The translations under genes and the position numbers were made by a program. The notes below the pieces were generated by a model. That model was not told the DNA's origin and ran no database searches. It was given only the letters and a program-made list of their open reading frames with translations. Of a stretch of DNA of 22,125 nt, positions 1-7,017 are shown piece by piece. The stretch lies in NCBI GenBank assembly GCA_946610655.1, contig CAMOCH010000008.1, positions 1 to 22,125 on the forward strand, given 5' to 3'. Each line of letters starts with the position of its first letter. Position 1 is the first letter of the stretch. This stretch comes from an uncultured Clostridia bacterium (GTDB taxonomy: Bacteria > Bacillota > Clostridia > Christensenellales > UBA1242).

Positions 1-44
1 ATAGAGCAATAATATATCGCAAGAATTTTGTCAATAATTTGACT

Positions 45-425
45 ATGACAATCAAAAGAAAGCGACTTAGAAAAAATATATTTACTATTTTGGGTGGAAT
101 ATTTGTTGGCTTTATTAATGGATTTTTGGGAGCAGGTGGGGGAATGATTGTTGTTCCACTTTTAACTTTGCTCAACAAGGAAGAACAAAAAATAAGCCAT
201 GCCACAGCTGTTATGTTAATTTTGCCAATTTCGCTTGTTTCGGCTATCACATACTTAATTAATAAGCAAATTGATTTTCAAATTTTACTTCAAACGGGTG
301 TGGGAACAATAATTGGTGGAGTGATTGGAACATTTGCATTGTGTAAATTCAAAAGCGAATTTATTGGATATTTGTTTGCTTTAATTATGGTAATTTCTGG
401 AGTTATGATGATAATTAAAGCGTAA
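45..425 (+). CDS. Half-size TauE/SafE-family membrane protein (first of a pair)
   Basis: This is a small hydrophobic protein of about 126 residues with four or five membrane segments. Its first hydrophobic stretch carries the glycine-rich signature GFLGAGGGMIVVP, typical of the TauE/SafE (sulfite exporter, DUF81) family. Full-length members are about 250 residues and consist of two such repeats, so this is one half. The ATG at 45 follows a basic N-terminus (KRKRLRK), expected to stay in the cytoplasm. A TTG at 39 is also possible, and the frame is open to the window edge, so a longer N-terminus cannot be excluded. No ribosome site is visible; AATAAT at 33-38 lies 6 bases before the ATG. The neighbour at 532-918 is the matching second half. 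The substrate is unknown; family members export sulfite, sulfoacetate or other small anions. Confidence 0.75.
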   Translation: MTIKRKRLRKNIFTILGGIFVGFINGFLGAGGGMIVVPLLTLLNKEEQKISHATAVMLILPISLVSAITYLINKQIDFQILLQTGVGTIIGGVIGTFALCKFKSEFIGYLFALIMVISGVMMIIKA

Positions 426-531
426 AATCAGCAGATAGTTTAATATTTGCAAAAAATCATATAAAATTATTACAAAATATTGAAAATATATATTAAAAAA
501 CGCAAAATATATTAAAATGGAGCGAAAATAA

Positions 532-918
532 TTGATATTTTTTATAATTTCAGGGCTAGTTAGTGGAATTTTTGCCGGTATGGGAATGGGTGGTGGAACA
601 TTTTTAATACCAATTTTAACAGTGCTGTTATCTGTTGAACAAAAAACTGCGCAACTTATAAATTTGATAGTTTTTTTGCCAATGGCGCTAATTTGCACAA
701 TCATTTATGCAAGAAAAAAGCTGCTTAAGTTTAAGTATTTGCTTTTAATCAGTGTGCCTGCATGTGCTGTATCTATTGTTGCAGCGATATTTTCTTTGAA
801 AACTTCCAATAATTTATTAAAAATATCTTTTGGAGTTTTTTTGATTATTCTTGGTTTTGTTCAGTTTTTAAAGCTTTTGGTTGACAAAATTAAGAAATTC
901 AAATTGCAAAAAAATTAA
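532..918 (+). CDS. Half-size TauE/SafE-family membrane protein (second of a pair)
   Basis: The 128-residue product has four predicted membrane segments and repeats the family signature as GIFAGMGMGGGTFLIP near its N-terminus. It starts with TTG at 532, supported by GGAG at 519-522, nine bases upstream. It ends with a lysine-rich tail. Together with the preceding half it would rebuild a complete two-repeat TauE/SafE transporter, probably as a heterodimer. The 106-base gap between the halves is AT-rich and holds no recognisable signal other than this ribosome site. A terminator follows. Function beyond small-anion transport cannot be assigned. Confidence 0.75.
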   Translation: MIFFIISGLVSGIFAGMGMGGGTFLIPILTVLLSVEQKTAQLINLIVFLPMALICTIIYARKKLLKFKYLLLISVPACAVSIVAAIFSLKTSNNLLKISFGVFLIILGFVQFLKLLVDKIKKFKLQKN

Positions 919-942
919 ATTTTTTATAATAAAAAATCAAAT

Positions 943-980
943 AGGTGTCAAAATTGTTTTACAATGGCACTTATTTTTTG
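943..980 (+). terminator. Rho-independent terminator after the TauE pair
   Basis: AGGTGTC (943-949) pairs with GGCACTT (966-972), allowing two G-U pairs. An inner ATTGT/ACAAT stem sits above a small A bulge. The run ATTTTTTG follows. It separates the TauE genes from the Rnf operon. Confidence 0.7.
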
Positions 981-987
981 TTATTAT
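958..987 (+). promoter_or_regulatory. Possible promoter of the Rnf-like operon
   Basis: TTTACA (958-963) and TATTAT (982-987) are separated by 18 bases, upstream of rnfC. The match overlaps the preceding terminator and the region is AT-rich, so it is only a candidate. Confidence 0.3.
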
Positions 988-1020
988 TATTTTAGATAAT
1001 AATCAAGGCAGGTGAAATTA

Positions 1021-2331
1021 GTGGTTAACATGTTTGGTGGTGTTTATTTGCCAAAAAACAAAGACAATTCTAACTGGAACGATATTGTTGAAATTCGTGA
1101 TCCAGAGATGTTTGTTGTGCCAACCATGCACTCGAGTGGCTATAAAACTGAAATAACAGTTAAAGTTGGTGATGAGGTAAAAAGAGGTTCTCTTCTTGCA
1201 AAGCCAACAGAATCAAAAGGATATTTTGTTTATTGTCCAACAAGTGGAAGAGTTGTGAGCATAATTGATAAATTTACTCCAGATGGAATTAATTGTAAGC
1301 ACGTTGTTATTAAAAATGACAAAAAGAATACTGAACGCAAATTTCCTGAAATGGTGGACAAATCACCAAGAGAACTTTTGAAAAGACTTGCAATTAGTGG
1401 AATTGTGGATGCACATTATGGTGGTTCTCCAACATATTTAAGGTATTCTTTGAATTCGATTGAGAAGAAATATACACTTTATGTTGTTTTGAGCAATACT
1501 GATCCATACATCACTTCAAACGAAGTTTTAACAATAAAGCACACTGCAGAGGTTGTTCAAGGTGCTCAATATTTTGCAAGCATTTTATCAAGCAGAAATA
1601 TTGTATTTTTGCTTACTGGTAGAGCAGTTGAAGCAAAAAAAGCTTTGAAAAAGTATATTAAGAAAAATCAACCTCAACTTAAATATGAAATTCGTGAAAT
1701 TCCAAACACATATCCATATGATGATGTTAATTTGATTATGGCTAAATTTAAAAACAAAAAGAATCCTTTTGTTGAAGAAAAAACAGGAAAAGTTTTTGTT
1801 GAAGATGCCATAACTTGTTATAGTTTTTACAATGCTGTTGAAAACAATCTGCCAAATGACTACAGAGTCATTACTGTTTCTGGACAAGACATAATTAGAA
1901 AAGGAAACTATTTTGTTAAAAACGGAACAAGTATTGACTATATCTTGGAAATGGTTGGAAAAAAAGAAGATGCAAATATTCATCAAATTGTGTATGGTGG
2001 CATAATGTCGGGTGTGTGTTTGTATTCAACTGATATAAGTTGTGGAATGGAATCGCATGCTCTTGTTTTTGCAAGTGCAAAAGAAAGTGTGACAGGCAAA
2101 GAAATGGACTGTATAAATTGTGGAAAGTGCGTTTCTGCTTGTCCAATGAATTTGCTTCCTAATAAACTTGATGAGTTATGTATTGCTCAAAAACAATATG
2201 ATGCAACAAGATATGGAATTCAAGATTGTATTAATTGTGGATGTTGCAGTTTTGTTTGTCCATCAAGAAGATACTTAGCTCAAAGAATTGCGTCAACTCA
2301 AGATAAAATTAAAAAAGGAGGAAATAAATAA
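1021..2331 (+). CDS. rnfC: RnfC-like electron transport subunit
   Basis: RnfC is the peripheral, NADH-interacting subunit of the membrane Rnf complex (ferredoxin:NAD+ oxidoreductase). The product has about 436 residues. It opens with FGGVYLP, equivalent to the family FxGGVHPP, followed by a lipoyl-like carboxylate-binding region. It ends with two 4Fe-4S motifs, CINCGKCVSACP (from C364) and CINCGCCSFVCP (from C403). The middle is atypical. The family loop GxGGAGFPT reads GIVDAHYGGSPT (127-138), and the flavin-site segment NGAECEPYLT reads LSNTDPYIT (ending at 165). NADH or FMN binding may therefore be changed. GTG at 1021 is preferred because AGGTGA (1010-1015) sits 5 bases upstream; GTG 1012 and ATG 1030 are alternatives. 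Its stop overlaps the rnfD start by one base. Confidence 0.85.
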   Translation: MVNMFGGVYLPKNKDNSNWNDIVEIRDPEMFVVPTMHSSGYKTEITVKVGDEVKRGSLLAKPTESKGYFVYCPTSGRVVSIIDKFTPDGINCKHVVIKNDKKNTERKFPEMVDKSPRELLKRLAISGIVDAHYGGSPTYLRYSLNSIEKKYTLYVVLSNTDPYITSNEVLTIKHTAEVVQGAQYFASILSSRNIVFLLTGRAVEAKKALKKYIKKNQPQLKYEIREIPNTYPYDDVNLIMAKFKNKKNPFVEEKTGKVFVEDAITCYSFYNAVENNLPNDYRVITVSGQDIIRKGNYFVKNGTSIDYILEMVGKKEDANIHQIVYGGIMSGVCLYSTDISCGMESHALVFASAKESVTGKEMDCINCGKCVSACPMNLLPNKLDELCIAQKQYDATRYGIQDCINCGCCSFVCPSRRYLAQRIASTQDKIKKGGNK

Positions 2332-3236
2332 TGTCTTATCTAGTTTCTCCTGCACCTCATAGATTAACAAGAACAAGTGCAAATGATATGTTTATGTATG
2401 TATCTATTGCTGCGCTTTCTTGCTTATCTTATGGATTTTTTGCTTATGGAATAAAAGCATTGATTGTTCTTCTAACTTGCACACTAACTTGTGTGATTTT
2501 GGAGTTTGGAATTCAGTCAATAAAAAATGCTAAACCAGGGATTAGTGACTATTCTTGTTTTGTAACAGGATTGATTCTTGCGTGTGTTATGCCAATTAAT
2601 ATGCCTTGGTATGTTGGTATGATTGCAGCAGTGATTGCTGTGTTTAGTAAATACTTGTTTGGTGGACTTGGAAACAACATATTTAATCCATCAGCCCTTG
2701 CAAGGTCAATTGTTGGTGTTATGGTTTCAGGGTTCTCGTTTGATTTATATAATGGTGAAACAGCGCTTAATTCAATACTTAGTGGCAATAGTGCAAACAT
2801 TGCATTGAATGAATTGATGCTTGGAAAAACTCCTGGTGCAATTGGAACAACTTGCATTGCATTTATTTTGCTTTTTGCTGTGATTTTGATAGTGTTCAAA
2901 GTTATAAGATGGGAAAATGTTTTGTGTGCTGCAGTTGGATTTGTTATTATCATATGGACACAAATGGGGTATGAGAGCATAATTCCTATGCTTTGCAGTG
3001 GTTCGTTTATATTTGTTACAGTGTTTATGCTAAGTGACCCAACAACATCACCATATGGATTTACCACAAGATGTATTTACGCATTTTCGTTTGGTATCAT
3101 TGCAGCACTTATGATGTCTCATAATGTGTTTGGTGAAACTGCGGTATTTTTGGCATTACTTGTTGCCAACTTTATTGCTCCTGCACTTGACAAAGTATTT
3201 TCAGTATTTCATAGAGGGGTGAGAAAACATGATTAA
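2331..3236 (+). CDS. rnfD: RnfD, flavin-bearing membrane subunit
   Basis: This is an integral membrane subunit of 301 residues, related to NqrB, that carries covalent FMN in characterised complexes. It is well conserved: SPAPH at the N-terminus, the DYSCFVTGLILA region (73-84), and FGGLGNNIFNPSALAR (110-125). The flavinylation segment aligns as D138-L-Y-N-G-E-T144-A-L against the family D-G-x-S-x-A-T-P-L. The acceptor threonine and the upstream aspartate are therefore kept, while the small residue before Thr is Glu. A strong ribosome site, AAGGAGG (2315-2321), lies 9 bases before the ATG. It overlaps rnfC by one base (TAATG) and the next gene by 8 bases (ATGATTAA), indicating tight translational coupling. 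No ApbE flavin transferase gene is in the window. Confidence 0.9.
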   Translation: MSYLVSPAPHRLTRTSANDMFMYVSIAALSCLSYGFFAYGIKALIVLLTCTLTCVILEFGIQSIKNAKPGISDYSCFVTGLILACVMPINMPWYVGMIAAVIAVFSKYLFGGLGNNIFNPSALARSIVGVMVSGFSFDLYNGETALNSILSGNSANIALNELMLGKTPGAIGTTCIAFILLFAVILIVFKVIRWENVLCAAVGFVIIIWTQMGYESIIPMLCSGSFIFVTVFMLSDPTTSPYGFTTRCIYAFSFGIIAALMMSHNVFGETAVFLALLVANFIAPALDKVFSVFHRGVRKHD

Positions 3237-3924
3237 AGAACAATCAAGATTCACGATAAATCCTATATATGTTGTTGCACTTGCTCTTTGCAGTATTTGT
3301 CAATACACAATTTCTTTAAAAGCAGGGCTACTTCTTGGCTTGATAACTGCAGGTATTGCATTGTTTTGTATTAACCTTATAAGTCTTTCTGAGAAAATTG
3401 CTAACAAAAACTTGCGTGCATTTTTAGTTATTTTGTTTGCTGCTGCACTTGTTGTGGTTGGTGAATACATATTTGAACTTATTGGCACAGAGTTTTTGAT
3501 TGGTCAACAAGAAATTTTAAAATGGTCAATTTTGGCTGTTGCAACACTTGCAATTGTCCCAACATATTTTGAAACAAGGCTCACAACAAAACATTATTTT
3601 TCAAATATGTTTATGTCAACAATTGCCTTTATATTAATGACAACAATTTATTCTGCTATTATAGAATTTTTGTCAGCAGGAACAATTTGGGAGTTTACCA
3701 TAATTAATGGTTTTGCCGGATTTGAATGGGCAAATCAATTATTCTTCCAATTGTTTATGGTAGCAATAATTGCAATACTATTTAATGTTATTTATCAAGC
3801 TTCTGAAAACAGAAGAATGAAATTTGATTTGCAAGTTGAAAGATATAAGATTCAAATCAAAAGAACATTGATGAAAAAAGCGATAAAAGAGCATAGAGAA
3901 GAGGAGGAAGAAAGCAATGATTAA
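3229..3924 (+). CDS. rnfE: RnfE-like membrane subunit, divergent
   Basis: The product is a 231-residue membrane protein with about six hydrophobic segments, matching the RnfA/RnfE (NqrD/E) family. The start FTINPIYVVALALC lines up with the family NPVFVQxLGLC, so the first cluster cysteine may be C21. The second cysteine region (family VVNC) reads LAVATLAIVP near 102-111 and has no cysteine. The C-terminal tail (192-231) is charged and ends in an acidic EEEEESND. In the canonical clostridial order C-D-G-E-A-B, rnfG would sit directly before this gene. Here the gene overlaps rnfD by 8 bases, leaving no room for it. GAGGGGTGA provides the ribosome site. The family assignment is good, but normal redox function is doubtful. 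Confidence 0.75.
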   Translation: MIKEQSRFTINPIYVVALALCSICQYTISLKAGLLLGLITAGIALFCINLISLSEKIANKNLRAFLVILFAAALVVVGEYIFELIGTEFLIGQQEILKWSILAVATLAIVPTYFETRLTTKHYFSNMFMSTIAFILMTTIYSAIIEFLSAGTIWEFTIINGFAGFEWANQLFFQLFMVAIIAILFNVIYQASENRRMKFDLQVERYKIQIKRTLMKKAIKEHREEEEESND

Positions 3925-4492
3925 TGGTGCTATTGTTTTGACTCTCCTGCTTTTAAGCAACATAATTTTAACAAATGGTTTTGGAGCATTATCTCTTCAA
4001 TCAAACAAAAAGAGCTTTAGATTTATTATTCTCAACAGTGTTTGTATGTTTATTGTGCTTATGTCTTGCTGCTCACTATATGGAATACTTTATACATACA
4101 TTCTAGATTTGTATAACCTAGAAAAATTAGGCTTGGTTATCATAGTATTGTTTGCGGGAATTGCAAACTTTGGAATACTGGAACTTATTAAACTTCTTAA
4201 TAAGGAAATGTATTACTATTACGATATAACATATAGTTTTGTTGTTAACATGGCTGTTACCATTGGTATATTGTTTGTTGTTAACTTTAAACAATCTTTT
4301 GGTATGATGATATCTGAAGCTGCACTTATTTCTAGTGGGTACATAATTGTTAACGTGCTCTTTGCTTGCGTATATGCAAGACTTCACAACCAGAAGATTT
4401 CTAGGAATGCAAGACCAATTCCTATCACAATTATAACCATGAGCATAATTTGCATGATTATTTATGCAATTAGTGTTTCAATTGGTGTTTAA
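3917..4492 (+). CDS. rnfA: RnfA-like membrane subunit lacking the cluster cysteines
   Basis: The product is a 191-residue, six-segment membrane protein of the RnfA/NqrE family. LLSNIILTNGFGALSLQSNK (12-31) aligns with the family NNFVLSRFLGxCPFLGVSK, and SFVVNMAVTIG (107-117) with LITTNCAVLG. Both cluster cysteines are replaced, by Leu25 and Met112. The C-terminal part (ISRNARPIPITIIT) matches the family RGFPIALITA. Cysteines elsewhere (43, 51, 52, 151, 179) do not fall at the known ligand positions. It starts at ATG 3917 behind AGGAGG and overlaps the previous gene by 8 bases. rnfB follows after 12 bases. The subunit is probably structural, and electron transfer through it is uncertain. Confidence 0.75.
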   Translation: MINGAIVLTLLLLSNIILTNGFGALSLQSNKKSFRFIILNSVCMFIVLMSCCSLYGILYTYILDLYNLEKLGLVIIVLFAGIANFGILELIKLLNKEMYYYYDITYSFVVNMAVTIGILFVVNFKQSFGMMISEAALISSGYIIVNVLFACVYARLHNQKISRNARPIPITIITMSIICMIIYAISVSIGV

Positions 4493-4504
4493 TAGGAGAA
4501 AATT

Positions 4505-5302
4505 ATGCAAACAGAAGTTATTTTAAGTATTGTTATTGCACTTGCTATTGTGTTAGTAGTTATTGGGTTTACACTGCTAATTAGTTTTGTGGTGTTAAAA
4601 TCAAAAAAACTTGATAGCAAAGAAAGATTTATTCACTCACTTTTGCCAGAACTAGATTGCGAAAAATGTGGTTGTGGAAACTGTGAACAATTTGCAAAAG
4701 AAGTTGCAGAAGAAAAAAGAGATATTTCAGAATGTCCATATATTTTAAAAGCAAACTTGTCTAAAGCAGAAAGGATTATTAAAAAAGGCTACGTAAACAA
4801 CAGTAACTATATTGCTTGTGTGCTTTGCAAAGGTGGAAAAAATTGTAAAGACAAATATGACTACATCGGTCAAGAATATTGTTGGACAAAAGATAACTTA
4901 TATAGTGGACATAAGGCATGTGATCATGCATGCTTAGGCTGTGGAGATTGTGTTAGAGCATGTAGATATAATGCAATATTCATTAATGAAAATGGCGTTG
5001 CTGAAATTGATAGAACAAAATGTACTGGTTGCGGAGCTTGCACAGAAGCTTGTCCAAACAAACTTATCGTAAGAATTCCTGCAAATCAATCTGTAAATGT
5101 TTTGTGTAGCAATTTTAAAGAAAAAGTAGCAATAAAAAACAAATGCACAGTTGGTTGCACAGGCTGTGGGATGTGTCAAAAAGTTTGTCCTGCAGATGCT
5201 ATAACACTAGAAGATGGAAAGCCTGTTATTGACCCAGAAAAATGTATTCATTGCAACAAATGTATTGGTGCTTGTCCAAACGGAACAATTTCTAGATTAT
5301 AA
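4505..5302 (+). CDS. rnfB: RnfB, iron-sulfur subunit
   Basis: RnfB takes electrons from reduced ferredoxin in Rnf complexes. The 265-residue product has an N-terminal membrane anchor (about 5-31). A 4Fe domain follows with C52, C55, C60 and C77 (CEKCGCGNC and SECP). Next is the family CxxC-GG segment (ACVLCKGGKNC), then ferredoxin-like motifs CLGCGDCVRAC, CTGCGACTEACP, CTGCGMCQKVCP and CIHCNKCIGACP, for a predicted total of at least five clusters. The C-terminal double ferredoxin pair extends beyond the minimal RnfB and is common in clostridial versions. AGGAGA precedes the ATG. It is the last gene of the operon and ends before a strong terminator. Unlike its neighbours RnfC, E and A, no ligand appears to be lost. 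Confidence 0.9.
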   Translation: MQTEVILSIVIALAIVLVVIGFTLLISFVVLKSKKLDSKERFIHSLLPELDCEKCGCGNCEQFAKEVAEEKRDISECPYILKANLSKAERIIKKGYVNNSNYIACVLCKGGKNCKDKYDYIGQEYCWTKDNLYSGHKACDHACLGCGDCVRACRYNAIFINENGVAEIDRTKCTGCGACTEACPNKLIVRIPANQSVNVLCSNFKEKVAIKNKCTVGCTGCGMCQKVCPADAITLEDGKPVIDPEKCIHCNKCIGACPNGTISRL

Positions 5303-5307
5303 TTTGA

Positions 5308-5338
5308 AAAATCTACTTATTTGCAAGTAGATTTTTTT
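5308..5338 (+). terminator. Terminator of the Rnf-like operon
   Basis: AAAATCTACTT (5308-5318) pairs with AAGTAGATTTT (5325-5335) around a 6-base loop, followed by a T run. Confidence 0.85.
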
Positions 5339-5414
5339 ATGTTAATTTTTTTATAAAAAAATTAAAAATTATAAAACTTTTTCACAATTAATTATATACA
5401 AATTTGAGATTGTA

Positions 5415-5423
5415 TGATATAAT
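5415..5423 (+). promoter_or_regulatory. Extended -10 promoter of the Ppx/GppA-like gene
   Basis: TGA-TATAAT is an exact extended -10 box (TATAAT at 5418-5423). No good -35 lies 16-18 bases upstream. Transcription would begin near 5430, downstream of the in-frame TTG at 5404, which supports the later start at 5461. Confidence 0.6.
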
Positions 5424-5460
5424 TGCTATAGTTAATAAACAAAAAAGGGAGATTTTTATT

Positions 5461-6978
5461 TTGGAAAAAATAGCAGTAGTACTCATTGACACATATTCTG
5501 CCAAATTAATTATCGCAGGTTCAAAAAAACAAGATACCTATGAAATTCTTGATAGAGAAACTGAACAAATTAATCTTGGGCTCGAACAAGAAGATTATTT
5601 TTTGAAAAAACCTCAAATTGACGATTGTATTAGAGTATTTAAAGACTTTAGAAAAATTTGTGATATGTATGAAACAAAAAAGATAATTGCAATTGCGAAT
5701 TTTGATGAAGATACAAAACCTAAAAATATATATAGTTTTTTTGATGAAGTTTTTGCAACATGTGGATTTAGATTTACCATGCTTACAGATAATGAGCAAA
5801 ATAACTATATTTATATGGGTGTTATCAACACTTATGATATGCCAAAAGGAACAGTTGTAAGCCTCACTTCAAACTCACTTCATTTGGTTGAGTATAACAG
5901 AAGAAATGTTGTGAATTCTGTTGCAATGCACTTTGGTCCGGTAACATTACTTAGAATGTATCCAATTGCAGAACTTGGTGTTAAAACAGCTTTCCAAAAA
6001 ATGGAAAAATATATTGAAACACAACTTTCTGACGCTGCTTGGATTGGTGAAATGGAAGAGGAATTTTCTTTGATTGGAAGTGGAATGGGATTTACTGACC
6101 TTTCTAAGATGATAAGAAAATTTATTAAATATCCACTTGATAAAGATGATTGTTTTGTTGCAAATTTTGAAGACACAGAAAAAATTTATGAACAACTTAA
6201 AACATTGGATATTTCTGCAAGCAAACGTTTGAAAGGTATTGATGAACCAAGAGCAGACATATTTGTTGCTTCGCTTGCAATAATTATGGGCATATTTAAG
6301 GCTTCAAAAAGAAATCAAATTAACATTGTTGAAAGAGGATTTGCAGAAGGATTGATTCTTGCAGAATTTGTTCCAACAACATTTGAAAAACCAATTTCAG
6401 ATGTTTTAGGGTTTGGAATTTCAAACAATTTGGTTGATCTTGAACAAATTGACTTGGAACATAATGAGCAAGTTTATAATTTGTCAATACTCTTATTTAA
6501 ACAACTTAGAGTTTTGCACAAACTTCCAAGAGGCTATGTGAAAATTTTAAGAATTGCATCAGTATTATATAATGTTGGAAAAAGGATAAACAATATCAAT
6601 TTCTCAAAATATTCATATGATGTTATTTTGGGCTTGGATATTTTTGGAGCAGACCACAGAGAACAAGTTCTTGCTGCTTTTGTTGCAAGTCTTGCAGAAG
6701 GTGCCGAAATTTCTTTGACTGAATGGGTTAAATATAAATCAATGTTTAGTGAAGAAGATTTTGATGCAATAAAAAAACTTGGCGTTATTGTTGCTCTTGC
6801 TTCAAGTTTTGATAAAACAAAAGACGCTCAAGTTGTTGATATTAATTGTGATATATTGGGTGATAGTGTAATTATGAAAACAGTTACTGTTTCAAATGCA
6901 GATTACTTAATTAGACAAGCTCTTAATTATCAAAAAGAATTTGAAAAGAACTTCCATAAAAAGTTGGAAATTTTATAA
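5461..6978 (+). CDS. Ppx/GppA-family protein with degraded active site
   Basis: The length (505 residues) and layout match exopolyphosphatase/guanosine pentaphosphatase proteins: two actin-like (ASKHA) domains plus a C-terminal HD-type helical domain. Family landmarks are visible as EQINLGL (35-41), NEQNNYIYMGVIN (111-123, for family GxEEARLIYxGV) and FGPVTLLRMYP (158-168). The catalytic loops are lost. DxGSNS is D10-T-Y-S-A-K, DIGGGST is SLTSNSL (134-140), and the HD pair in LLHDIGK is Y370-N371 in VLYNVGK. It therefore probably does not hydrolyse polyphosphate or pppGpp, and might instead bind a ligand or partner. TTG 5461 is chosen as start, with AGGGAG (5446-5451) nine bases upstream and the promoter just before it. 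The gene stands alone between terminators. Confidence 0.75.
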   Translation: MEKIAVVLIDTYSAKLIIAGSKKQDTYEILDRETEQINLGLEQEDYFLKKPQIDDCIRVFKDFRKICDMYETKKIIAIANFDEDTKPKNIYSFFDEVFATCGFRFTMLTDNEQNNYIYMGVINTYDMPKGTVVSLTSNSLHLVEYNRRNVVNSVAMHFGPVTLLRMYPIAELGVKTAFQKMEKYIETQLSDAAWIGEMEEEFSLIGSGMGFTDLSKMIRKFIKYPLDKDDCFVANFEDTEKIYEQLKTLDISASKRLKGIDEPRADIFVASLAIIMGIFKASKRNQINIVERGFAEGLILAEFVPTTFEKPISDVLGFGISNNLVDLEQIDLEHNEQVYNLSILLFKQLRVLHKLPRGYVKILRIASVLYNVGKRINNINFSKYSYDVILGLDIFGADHREQVLAAFVASLAEGAEISLTEWVKYKSMFSEEDFDAIKKLGVIVALASSFDKTKDAQVVDINCDILGDSVIMKTVTVSNADYLIRQALNYQKEFEKNFHKKLEIL

Positions 6979-6990
6979 AATAAACAATAA

Positions 6991-7016
6991 AAATACGAGG
7001 TTAAAACCTCGTATTT
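6991..7016. terminator. Bidirectional terminator between convergent genes
   Basis: AAATACGAGGTT (6991-7002) and AACCTCGTATTT (7005-7016) form a perfect 12-base stem with a very small loop. There is a T run on the right and an A run on the left, so it can stop transcription from both 5461-6978 and the minus-strand gene at 7018. Confidence 0.85.
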
Positions 7017-7017
7017 T

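Noticed and set aside
2549..3067. 172-codon minus-strand frame inside rnfD
   Set aside because: It is an antisense shadow of a conserved gene with no ribosome site or recognisable protein.
3229..3924. Reading this gene as rnfG because of its position after rnfD
   Set aside because: It has six membrane segments and RnfE landmarks; RnfG has one membrane segment and an SGAT flavin motif, not seen here.
5404..5460. N-terminal extension of the Ppx/GppA-like gene from TTG 5404
   Set aside because: The promoter -10 lies inside this stretch and a good ribosome site serves TTG 5461, where homology begins.
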